This document shows positions 7,766 through 15,187 of a stretch of DNA of 28,961 nucleotides, one piece after another (positions within the stretch are counted from its first letter, which is position 1; each line of letters begins with the position of its first letter). The stretch is from the IMG/VR virus record IMGVR_UViG_3300032093_011975, positions 1 to 28,961 of that record, one strand, 5' to 3'. The notes under the pieces are model-generated. The model saw only the letters and a list, made by a program, of their open reading frames with translations, did not search any database and was not told the DNA's origin. A program made the position numbers and the translations under genes. The DNA comes from a virus.

Positions 7766-8815
7766 ATGAACTCAGAGGTAGACTTAAAAAAATATTTTTG
7801 TACAGTACCATTCAAAAACTTGGAGATTCACACTAATGTCTGTTTTGCATGCTGTCCATCTTGGTTGCCAAACAAAATAGAAACCTCAGAAGTTCCTTTG
7901 AAGGAAGTTTGGAATAGTACTCCAATGACTGACATTCGGGAATCAATAATTGATGGATCCTTCAAATACTGTGATAAAGAATTATGTCCTTATTTGAGTA
8001 AACTTATCAACTTTGGTGAAACATCTGGCCCCGTCCAATTGAAAACTGAATCTACACCTAAATCTCCATTTTTGAATGAAGGACCAAAAGTCTTGGTAAT
8101 GAATTTCGATAGGACTTGTAATTATAAATGTCCATCTTGTAGAGTAGATTTGATTGTAGAGGATAAAAAAGGAATACAACGAGTAGAAAAAACAATAGAG
8201 GAAATAGATTCCTTTTACTCCAAGGACGTTAAGACATTATATATAACAGGTTCAGGGGACCCATTTATATCCGTAGGTTTCAGAAACTACTTGCGTAATT
8301 TTGACCCCAAGAAATATCCTAAACTGAAGTCGATTCATTTTCATACTAATGCATCGATGTGGAATAAAGAAATGTGGGATAGTATGCCAAATGTTCACAA
8401 ATACGTCAAAAGTTGTGAGATAAGTATAGATGCTGGGACAAAAGATACTTACGAAAACAAAACAAGATTAGGAGGAAAGTGGGATAATCTTATAGAAAAT
8501 TTAAATTTCATAAATACAATTCCGAGTTTGAAATATGTCAAAACATCATTTGTAGTACAAGATTCGAACTACAGGGAGATGGAATTATTCTACAATATAA
8601 TGTACTCAATTTTCGGAAAAAAAGTTGGGGTGTTCTTTGGAAAAATAACTAACTGGGGAACATTCGGTGAAGATGAATTTAAATCGAAACAAGTATGGGA
8701 TAATTCGCATCCCGAACATGAATTATTCAAAGAAGAATTCAATAAAATTAGTAAGAACAAATATATGTTCCATAACTTACACGAATTTACAGATAAAACC
8801 AAAACTTTGATATAA
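7766..8815 (+). CDS. Radical SAM protein with an N-terminal twitch/SPASM-like cysteine cluster
   Basis: The 349-residue protein has the radical SAM CxxxCxxC motif at C118, C122 and C125 (TCNYKCPSC), which holds a [4Fe-4S] cluster and generates the 5'-deoxyadenosyl radical. Supporting elements are the TGSGDPF strand (GGE-like region) and SIDAGT. Before this domain lie C12, C26, C29, C30, C69 and C74 in a layout like a SPASM or twitch auxiliary-cluster domain (FCTVPF, CFACCPSW, YCDKELCP). Related proteins modify peptides or small molecules, but the reaction cannot be assigned. The end overlaps the sulfotransferase start (TAATG). It ends in KTLI. Confidence 0.75.
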   Translation: MNSEVDLKKYFCTVPFKNLEIHTNVCFACCPSWLPNKIETSEVPLKEVWNSTPMTDIRESIIDGSFKYCDKELCPYLSKLINFGETSGPVQLKTESTPKSPFLNEGPKVLVMNFDRTCNYKCPSCRVDLIVEDKKGIQRVEKTIEEIDSFYSKDVKTLYITGSGDPFISVGFRNYLRNFDPKKYPKLKSIHFHTNASMWNKEMWDSMPNVHKYVKSCEISIDAGTKDTYENKTRLGGKWDNLIENLNFINTIPSLKYVKTSFVVQDSNYREMELFYNIMYSIFGKKVGVFFGKITNWGTFGEDEFKSKQVWDNSHPEHELFKEEFNKISKNKYMFHNLHEFTDKTKTLI

Positions 8816-9375
8816 TGAAAATATTGGTATTATCTCATACTAGAAGTGGTTCTACTACCTTATGTAAATGGATTTCGAGGGAGATGAAGATTGAGTTGGA
8901 TGAAACTCCATATAATAAAAAAACTTTCTATTCAGTTTTTGATAAGAAAGATATAGTTAGAAAAATAGTCATTGAGGAATTCACACCTCCAAACCATGTA
9001 ATTCTTAAATTTGATAAAGTAATTTGTTTGACCCGTGATGATAGTGTTGAAACTGCGATAAGTTTCATCATGGCAAAAAAAACTGATAAATGGCATGTCG
9101 AATATGATATTACTAATGATTGGATTATTGAAAATAAAAATGAAATAATACGGAGGAAAAATTGGTATGATAGTATGAAATCAGTCCTAAAAAAATATGA
9201 TGTACTACAATTAAAATATGAAAACATTTATATCAATAAAACAGAATTGAAATTATTAACTGACTACCTGAATATTACAAGCCCCCAACATTTACATTTA
9301 CTTGATTACACTAAAAAATATAGAAAAGATAGATTCCAATTGATTCATGATTTTGAAAGAAAAGATATTATTTAG
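8815..9375 (+). CDS. Sulfotransferase-like protein
   Basis: The 186-residue protein begins with LSHTRSGSTTLCKW, the 5'-phosphosulfate-binding loop of PAPS-dependent sulfotransferases (residues 7-19). KVICLTRDDSVETAIS around 69-84 fits the 3'-phosphate-binding segment with its conserved Arg and Ser. It is shorter than cellular enzymes, which are usually above 250 residues. It would sulfate a glycan, peptide or small molecule in the cytoplasm. Its 3' end overlaps the next gene by 29 bases in another frame. The C-terminus is KDII. Some small proteins with this fold are kinase-like, so the exact reaction is uncertain. Confidence 0.65.
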   Translation: MKILVLSHTRSGSTTLCKWISREMKIELDETPYNKKTFYSVFDKKDIVRKIVIEEFTPPNHVILKFDKVICLTRDDSVETAISFIMAKKTDKWHVEYDITNDWIIENKNEIIRRKNWYDSMKSVLKKYDVLQLKYENIYINKTELKLLTDYLNITSPQHLHLLDYTKKYRKDRFQLIHDFERKDII

Positions 9376-9844
9376 TGCGAAGGAATGTCAATCTATAATT
9401 TGGGACGAAACCAAAAATATAAATAATCATTCCTATGTAAGTGATAGAAGATATAACTCACAGCCAATAAACTATAGTGAAGATACTAAATGGATATTTG
9501 AGAAAATATCTGAGTTTTTTCAAGAAGAAACTAAGTTAAAAATTACTACAATCAAAAATAAAATCCACTTTCATAAATTCGTTGCTGGAGATTGGTTTGG
9601 AAAACATAATGATGCAATTGACAACAGAGTTTATGCGGTTGGGGTTCTATTGAATGAAAATTTTGAGGGTGGTGACTTTAAATTGTACAATCCCCACGAG
9701 TATACGTTAAATAAAACTATTGGAAACAGTTACATATTTGAAGTAAACATAGACCATGAAATCACACCAATTTTAAGTGGAGAAAGATATTCTCTGTTAT
9801 GGTTTTTACAGAAAGATAATTTGATTACAAAAACAATAATTTAA
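9347..9844 (+). CDS. 2OG-Fe(II) oxygenase, family B copy 2
   Basis: The 165-residue protein has H87-N-D89 (HxD), GGDFKLYNP at 108-116, distal H137 and R147, giving a complete canonical facial triad plus 2-oxoglutarate anchor. It is the paralog of the product of 4892-5392, though about 4 kb away. The ATG at 9347 lies inside the sulfotransferase gene, but it is the only Met in the protein and the residues just after it fit the family start, so the 29-base overlap is accepted. It ends in TKTII. The substrate is unknown. Confidence 0.75.
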   Translation: MILKEKILFSAKECQSIIWDETKNINNHSYVSDRRYNSQPINYSEDTKWIFEKISEFFQEETKLKITTIKNKIHFHKFVAGDWFGKHNDAIDNRVYAVGVLLNENFEGGDFKLYNPHEYTLNKTIGNSYIFEVNIDHEITPILSGERYSLLWFLQKDNLITKTII

Positions 9845-11011
9845 ATGGAAATAGATTTTTGGTTTACAGATATATTCAAAGGGTCAGGTATTCAAGAAAT
9901 GCTAGAAAAAATAGACACAAATATTTCATTCAAAAATGTTGATACAGACGTAATTGATTCAAATAAATTGAACCTATTAGTTTTTGTTTGGGAAACAAGT
10001 CCAAAACTTCCATACACAACATACACTACTTCGGATGAATTTATAGATTTACTCAAAAAACTTCAGAATGAAAAGTTTTACTTCATGGCGGATTTTTCAA
10101 GAGAAGCCCATAACAGAGTAGACGATTTGAGCTTGTCTTTTTTAAATAAATTGAAATCCAATGGAATAGACATCAACCGATTAATTCTTGTAAAAAATGA
10201 TTCCTCAAAAATCGGTTTACACAAAATGAAATATGAGAATTTTACATTGAATACATTTTTCTTTCCCCACTTTTTCTTATCAACATATAACCATCTCAAA
10301 CAATATATTAACCCCGAAAACGAAAGGACAAAAATAGAACCAGATAAAAAATTTCTGTGTTTAAATCGGAGGGTATTTTATCACAAGTATCAAATTATTG
10401 AAGAGTTGTTCAAAAGAGGTTTATTGGATGAAACACGGCTAACTTGGGTGGACAATTATACCCCTCTCAAAATGATCGATTTAGATTTGGCACATAAACT
10501 AAAATTAAATGGTCTCGAGTTCAAATCCATACAATTAGAAGGTGATGTCATGTACGGTAGTAGACTATCATATCACGACGAATTCTTATTTACAATTAAC
10601 CCAGAATGGTATTACAAGAGTAAAGTAGATATAATTACTGAAACAATGTTATATGACGAGGCAATACATATCACCGAGAAAACTTACAAATCAATTTATT
10701 TAGGATTACCATTTGTTGTATCCGCGACCAAAGGACATCTGAAACATTTACGAGACATGGGGTTCAAAACCTTTAATTCAATCATAAATGAGGATTATGA
10801 TGGAATGAGTGGTAAAAATAAAATAAAACACGTTGTTGATGCCGCAATCGAGTTATCAAATGTCTATGACAACCCTGAAGTATTAGAAATATGTAAATTT
10901 AATAAAGAATTATATTTTAACCCTGAATTTCGTAAGAAAATTTGTAAAGAATTTTTCTTAGACAAATTACATGAAATCAAAGATAAATCACATTCTAGTT
11001 CATTAATTTAA
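9845..11011 (+). CDS. Putative glycosyltransferase (exostosin/GT-B-like C-terminal region)
   Basis: The 388-residue protein has a FLCLNRRVFYHKYQIIEEL segment near residue 177 and ITEKTYKSIYLGLPFVV around 277-293, followed by GHLKHLRDMGFKTF. The latter pattern is typical of the donor-binding half of exostosin- or fucosyltransferase-like glycosyltransferases found in phage and LPS clusters. The layout is repeated in the product of 18933-20150 on the other strand. No membrane segment is apparent. It starts immediately after the oxygenase stop without any Shine-Dalgarno site. The tail is rich in Ser and ends SSSLI. The family call rests on pattern memory. Confidence 0.5.
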   Translation: MEIDFWFTDIFKGSGIQEMLEKIDTNISFKNVDTDVIDSNKLNLLVFVWETSPKLPYTTYTTSDEFIDLLKKLQNEKFYFMADFSREAHNRVDDLSLSFLNKLKSNGIDINRLILVKNDSSKIGLHKMKYENFTLNTFFFPHFFLSTYNHLKQYINPENERTKIEPDKKFLCLNRRVFYHKYQIIEELFKRGLLDETRLTWVDNYTPLKMIDLDLAHKLKLNGLEFKSIQLEGDVMYGSRLSYHDEFLFTINPEWYYKSKVDIITETMLYDEAIHITEKTYKSIYLGLPFVVSATKGHLKHLRDMGFKTFNSIINEDYDGMSGKNKIKHVVDAAIELSNVYDNPEVLEICKFNKELYFNPEFRKKICKEFFLDKLHEIKDKSHSSSLI

Positions 11012-11015
11012 ATTT

Positions 11016-11828
11016 ATGGAATCATTGAAATACTGGTCTCCCAATGATTTTGAAATTTCATCATTAAGATATAAACTTAATGGTCAAAAAAGAGTAAAAG
11101 AGTTTAGAACTCCAACAAGCACTGAAACTAAATCTTGCACCTATACCTACAATGATTTGGGATATAGAGGAGACTCAATGCATAAAAAGGGCTTTCGTAT
11201 TATGTCAATTGGATGTTCATTGACTGAAGGAGTTGGTATTAATGATGATGAAACATGGCCCAATCAATTCACAAAAATGATTACTGATGGTGTAGATTTA
11301 AACTTTGGTTGTGGAGGAAGGAGTAACGATTATATTAGTCGGTGTTTGTTGAGTTATTATGATTTGATTAAACCCAACTTAGTTTTAATAATGTACACTT
11401 CTTTGGAAAGACGGGAGGTTTGGGCTAAAATTGATGGGGTAAAACCATTTATGCCTCCTTGTTGGGGCTATTTAAGAGAAACTGATGAAGGAAAAAAAAT
11501 ATGTAATAATTTGATTGATTTACAAAACGGTGATTCTGATTTCATAAACTGGTATAAAAATCATTTGTTAATAAAATTATTCTTGGAATCAAAAAAATGC
11601 AATTGGATTTGGAATGGTTCGTTTGGAGTTCATAAAGAGTTCAAGGAATACAATAGATTTGACGGAGATTATATGAGTGATTCATTTATTGACTTAGCAT
11701 CTGATGAGTCCCATCCAGGCCCAAAACATAATAAAGAATACGTTATTAAATTATTCAATCATTTGAACCAAAACTTTCCGAATTATTTATCGAATGATCA
11801 CCATTCTATTAACCAAAAATTATTTTAA
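11016..11828 (+). CDS. SGNH hydrolase, tandem copy 1
   Basis: The 270-residue protein has a 60-residue N-terminal region with YWSPNDFEISS and CTYTYNDLGYRGDS. The SGNH blocks follow: IGCSLTEGVG (S68), NFGCGGRSND (oxyanion Gly and Asn), IMYTSLERREVW, and SDESHPGPKHN with the Asp three residues before the His. Cys replaces the Asp of the classical GDS. The family hydrolyses or transfers acyl groups, often on glycans. It is one of three adjacent paralogs and differs by a tail after FPNYL that ends QKLF. No secretion signal is visible. Confidence 0.7.
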   Translation: MESLKYWSPNDFEISSLRYKLNGQKRVKEFRTPTSTETKSCTYTYNDLGYRGDSMHKKGFRIMSIGCSLTEGVGINDDETWPNQFTKMITDGVDLNFGCGGRSNDYISRCLLSYYDLIKPNLVLIMYTSLERREVWAKIDGVKPFMPPCWGYLRETDEGKKICNNLIDLQNGDSDFINWYKNHLLIKLFLESKKCNWIWNGSFGVHKEFKEYNRFDGDYMSDSFIDLASDESHPGPKHNKEYVIKLFNHLNQNFPNYLSNDHHSINQKLF

Positions 11829-11830
11829 AA

Positions 11831-12613
11831 ATGAAATCTCTCCAATTTTGGAAACCTGAAACATTCGAAATTTCTTCATACAAATATCACCTTGACGGTA
11901 AGAAAAATAAATCCTTTAGTACATCAGGAAGTGATAATACAGGATTGTGTACATATACATATAATGAATTAGGATTTAGGGGAGATTCAATCAATAAATC
12001 TGGATTCAAAGTAATGTCGATCGGGTGTTCATTAACCGAAGGAGTCGGTGTAAATGACGATGAAACTTGGCCTTACCAATTTACCCAACTCATACCCGAC
12101 AGTGTGAATTTAAATTTTGGGTGTGGTGGTAGGAGTAATGATTATATACTCAGATGCTTAGTCACCCACTATGATTTAATTAATCCTGATTTGGTATTAA
12201 TAATGTATACCTCTCCTCAGAGAAGAGAAATATATACAGATAATGGTGGGATTGAACCATTTATTCCAACATTATCTTGGGGGTATATGGATGAGACTGA
12301 AAGAGGAAGAGAAATCCAAAACTGCTTGATAGAATTACAAAATGATAATGAAGATTTTATCAATTGGTATAAAAATCACATAACTACAAAATTATTTTTG
12401 GAATCAAAAAATTGTAATTGGTTATGGAATGGATCATTTGGTATACCTAAAAAATACTCGGAATTCAATAGGTTTGATGGTGATTATATGAATGAACCAT
12501 TTTTGGATTTGAGTGTTGAAGGTTTACATCCTGGTCCAACACATAATAAATCTTATGTGGATAAATTGATGAACCATATACAAGACAATTTCCCGAATTA
12601 TTTAATCAAATGA
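11831..12613 (+). CDS. SGNH hydrolase, tandem copy 2 (Asp to Glu in block V)
   Basis: The 260-residue protein is collinear with its neighbours: FWKPETFEISS, CTYTYNELGFRGDS, IGCSLTEGVG (S67), GGRSNDYI, MYTSPQRREIY and LHPGPTHNKSY. In block V the residue three before the His is Glu (VEGLH), while copies 1 and 3 have Asp. This could weaken the catalytic triad or still support it. The protein stops at NYLIK, lacking the polar tail of the other copies. The stop overlaps the next start by four bases (ATGA). Confidence 0.7.
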   Translation: MKSLQFWKPETFEISSYKYHLDGKKNKSFSTSGSDNTGLCTYTYNELGFRGDSINKSGFKVMSIGCSLTEGVGVNDDETWPYQFTQLIPDSVNLNFGCGGRSNDYILRCLVTHYDLINPDLVLIMYTSPQRREIYTDNGGIEPFIPTLSWGYMDETERGREIQNCLIELQNDNEDFINWYKNHITTKLFLESKNCNWLWNGSFGIPKKYSEFNRFDGDYMNEPFLDLSVEGLHPGPTHNKSYVDKLMNHIQDNFPNYLIK

Positions 12614-13410
12614 ATTCAGACTCACTACGATATTGGACTCCCAATCAATTTGAGTCTTCGTCCATGAGATTCAAAATAAACAAAAAAAAGATTCAACTGG
12701 GGACTGATAATACTGGATTATGTACTTACACCTATAATGAACTCGGATTCAGGAGTGATTCAATATACAATAAGGGATTCAAAATCATGTCAATAGGTTG
12801 TTCAAACACTGAAGGAGTAGGTGTGAATGATAATCAAACTTGGCCTCATCAATTTTCTAAATTGATTTCCAATGGAATAGATTTAAATTTCGGTGCATCG
12901 GGTCGAAGTAACGATTATATTTCAAGATGTTTGTTAAGTTATTATGACTTGATAAAACCTGATTTAATTTTGATAATGTACACTTCACCTCAAAGACGCG
13001 AGGTATATACAAAAAATTCAGGAGTAAAACCTTTTCTGTATGAAGATTCTTGGGGATTTTTGCGTGAGGCCGAAGAAGGCAAAATGATTCAAAATAATTT
13101 ACTTCTATTACAAAATGAGAATGAAGATTTTATGAATTGGTATAAGAATCATTTATTAATTAAATTATTTTTAGAATCAAAAAAATGTAATTGGATATGG
13201 AATGGTTGGTTTAACATTCCTCCTGAATATTTAGAATTTAATCGATTTGATGGGTTATATGGAAAGTTTGTGGATTACGGTACTGATGGAGGCCATCCTG
13301 GCCCCCAACACAATAAAACATATGCAGAAAAACTATTCAAACACATAGAGACAAACTTTCCAAGCTATTTACCAAATGAAAATCAAACTTACACAAGTAA
13401 TTTGATTTAA
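12610..13410 (+). CDS. SGNH hydrolase, tandem copy 3
   Basis: The 266-residue protein repeats the architecture of the two preceding genes: YWTPNQFESSS, CTYTYNELGFRSDS, IGCSNTEGVG (S64), SGRSNDYI, MYTSPQRREVY, and GTDGGHPGPQHN with Asp three before His. The oxyanion block reads GASGRSND where the others have GCGGRSND. It carries a 12-residue tail after FPSYL that ends TSNLI. Its TAA shares the palindrome TTAA with the stop of the convergent minus-strand small gene, so it is the last gene of the plus block. Confidence 0.7.
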   Translation: MNSDSLRYWTPNQFESSSMRFKINKKKIQLGTDNTGLCTYTYNELGFRSDSIYNKGFKIMSIGCSNTEGVGVNDNQTWPHQFSKLISNGIDLNFGASGRSNDYISRCLLSYYDLIKPDLILIMYTSPQRREVYTKNSGVKPFLYEDSWGFLREAEEGKMIQNNLLLLQNENEDFMNWYKNHLLIKLFLESKKCNWIWNGWFNIPPEYLEFNRFDGLYGKFVDYGTDGGHPGPQHNKTYAEKLFKHIETNFPSYLPNENQTYTSNLI

Positions 13411-13523
13411 TGGTTGTAAATAAAAGGATCTCTTTTCTTTAATTCTTCAATTTTCTTTTTCAATTCTTTTTTTCTTTTTCGTTCCTTAATTTTTTTAAGG
13501 AACCAATCTATAATTTTTTTCAT
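13407..13523 (-). CDS. Small basic 38-residue protein of unknown function
   Basis: The ATG overlaps the stop of the carbamoyltransferase gene (ATGA on the minus strand). The frame encodes 38 residues starting MKKIIDWFLKKIKERK, continuing as a Lys/Glu-rich helix and ending KKRDPFIYNH. The sequence looks like a short amphipathic or coiled-coil helix with an aromatic tail; similar small peptides ending in a DPFIY-type motif occur, as far as I recall, in marine phages, but I cannot verify this. It ends exactly against the plus-strand SGNH stop. The coupling supports translation. Its function is unknown. Confidence 0.5.
   Translation of the reverse strand: MKKIIDWFLKKIKERKRKKELKKKIEELKKRDPFIYNH
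13481..13503. repeat. Perfect 9-bp inverted repeat (GTTCCTTAA / TTAAGGAAC, 5-base loop)
   Basis: GTTCCTTAA at 13481-13489 is the exact reverse complement of TTAAGGAAC at 13495-13503, with TTTTT between. It lies inside the 38-residue minus-strand ORF, near the point where the two operons converge. It lacks a G/C-rich stem and a following T-tract on either strand, so it does not look like a classical intrinsic terminator, although it sits where one would be useful. Confidence 0.5.
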
Positions 13524-15187
13524 AGTATTTTGTGTATTATATAGTTATCTAAAACTAGTAAGTCTAAATCAGTGTCCTTGAAAGTTTCTATTGCGTCATA
13601 GGGAGTCAATACCATTGTTTTATCTTTAACATTGAAGGATGTATTCAATATAATTGGAAATCCACTTAGTTTTTCAAACTCGATTAATAAGTCGTGAATA
13701 ACAGTATTTTCATAGACAGTTTGAATTCTTGAGGTTCCGTCCACGTGAACAACAGCCGATAATTTATCAACATATTCTTCTCTAACTTTAACAATCTGAT
13801 TCATATATGGTACGTCATCAATAGCATGAAAAAACTTATTTTGTTTCGCTTTGACTACCATAGGAGCGAAAGGACGAAACCCCTCTCGTTTCTTAATCAA
13901 TCTATTAATTCTTGATTTCATATCGGGTACAGTAGGGTCTGCTAAAATAGACCTGTGTCCTAAGGCTCTTGCTCCGAATTCGATTCTGTCTCTATACCAT
14001 CCAATTACTTTTCCTTCATGAATTTTTGTCACGATGTATTTTATTAATGTATTGTAATCGTGAATTTCAAAAAAATTCAAATTTTTAGTGTGACCCAAAT
14101 AAAATTCAACATCGTACTTTGGTCCTAAAAAAGGATTCTTAGTAACTCTTTTTGTTATTTTTTTATTTTCTACAAGGTAATGAATACAAGCACCAACACA
14201 GGACCCCGCATCTGATGGAGCAACTGGAATCCAAATTTTTTCAAAATCAGAGTTGGATACTATCTTCCCATTCGCAGTACCGTTGTATGCCGAACCACCT
14301 CCTAAGCAAAGATTATTACTACCAAGATTTTTCAAACTTTTGATAATATCGAATAAAACTTCTTCGTATCTTAGTTGAACTGCAGCTGCTAAATTTTGAT
14401 GAATTGTTGTAATTTCTTCGTCAGTTAATCTTGGCGAAATACCTAAATGTACTATTAGTTTTTCGTTGAACATCAATTTTTCTGACTTATCCCAACAAAA
14501 AACATTCATATCACAGATTAATTCCCCATCTTTGAATTTTATTAAACTTCTAACTTTTTCAATATACTCTTGAGGGTCTCCGTATGACGCCAAACCCATT
14601 AATTTATATTCCCCTTCATTTGGCTTGAACCCCAAATACGAAGTCATTGTAGAATAATAAAGTCCTAATGAATTTGGATATTTCCCTAAATCATGATATT
14701 CAATTCCATCATCATCTGCTAAACCAAAAGATAATGTATCAATTTCTCCAACACCATCAATAGACAAACATATCGCCCTTTCAAAATCGGAAGTGAAAAA
14801 AGAATAATACTGATGGGACAAATGGTGTTCGGAGTAAAACACTCTCCCCTTAAATGGTTTCAAATGTTTATTTACATCTGAAATATTTTTTAAAATTTTA
14901 ACTAATGATTTTAAAGAATATTTCGGTGACGTAAAAAAGTTTTTCTTAATGTTACTCAGTACTCTTTTTAGTTTCAGATTGAGGTCTTCATAATAACAAA
15001 CCATTTCAATATCATCATAGGTAATACTATAATGACTAAAGATGTATTCAATTGTATTAATTGGAAAAGAACTATCGTGTTTAATTCCCGTAAATTTTTC
15101 CTCTTCACAAGCAAACACCAACTCCCCGTCTTTGAATAGACAGGCGGATGAATCGTGATAAAAGGATGAAATACCAAGTACGTACAT
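13520..15187 (-). CDS. NodU/CmcH family O-carbamoyltransferase
   Basis: The 555-residue protein is full length. The N-terminal Kae1/TsaD-like domain begins LGISSFYHDSSACL (4-17) and includes the SEHHLSHQYY metal- and substrate-binding histidines (H121, H122, H125) and the LCLGGGSAYNGTANG nucleotide loop (293-307). The C-terminal domain carries GWYRDRIEFGARALGHRS (396-413) and GFRPFAPMVV. The family transfers carbamoyl from carbamoyl phosphate, via carbamoyl-adenylate, to a sugar or antibiotic hydroxyl. It starts within a TAATG overlap with the C-methyltransferase gene upstream; this pairing recalls noviose-type sugar modification. It would act in the cytoplasm on a nucleotide sugar or glycan. 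Confidence 0.9.
   Translation of the reverse strand: MYVLGISSFYHDSSACLFKDGELVFACEEEKFTGIKHDSSFPINTIEYIFSHYSITYDDIEMVCYYEDLNLKLKRVLSNIKKNFFTSPKYSLKSLVKILKNISDVNKHLKPFKGRVFYSEHHLSHQYYSFFTSDFERAICLSIDGVGEIDTLSFGLADDDGIEYHDLGKYPNSLGLYYSTMTSYLGFKPNEGEYKLMGLASYGDPQEYIEKVRSLIKFKDGELICDMNVFCWDKSEKLMFNEKLIVHLGISPRLTDEEITTIHQNLAAAVQLRYEEVLFDIIKSLKNLGSNNLCLGGGSAYNGTANGKIVSNSDFEKIWIPVAPSDAGSCVGACIHYLVENKKITKRVTKNPFLGPKYDVEFYLGHTKNLNFFEIHDYNTLIKYIVTKIHEGKVIGWYRDRIEFGARALGHRSILADPTVPDMKSRINRLIKKREGFRPFAPMVVKAKQNKFFHAIDDVPYMNQIVKVREEYVDKLSAVVHVDGTSRIQTVYENTVIHDLLIEFEKLSGFPIILNTSFNVKDKTMVLTPYDAIETFKDTDLDLLVLDNYIIHKIL

Larger units (their letters stand above)
11016..13410 (+). repeat. Three tandem diverged SGNH gene copies, about 800 bp each
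   Basis: Units are 11016-11828, 11831-12613 and 12610-13410. Near-identical protein blocks occur at the same places in each: the CTYTYN region, the GCS.TEGVG block, GRSNDYI, LIMYTS..RRE, FINWYKNH or FMNWYKNH, FLESK.CNW.WNG and HPGP.HN. This indicates local duplication followed by divergence. Confidence 0.8.

Noticed and set aside
7554-7769. 71-residue plus-strand frame overlapping the SGNH gene end
   Set aside because: It is a +1-type shadow of the SGNH gene with Ile/Asn-rich composition and no start context of its own.
8928-9227. 99-residue minus-strand frame inside the sulfotransferase gene
   Set aside because: It is low-complexity Phe/Ser/Ile-rich antisense translation of a gene with clear motifs.
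13481-13503. Bidirectional rho-independent terminator
   Set aside because: The stem is A/T-rich at its loop side, lies inside a plausible coding sequence, and no U-tract follows on either strand.
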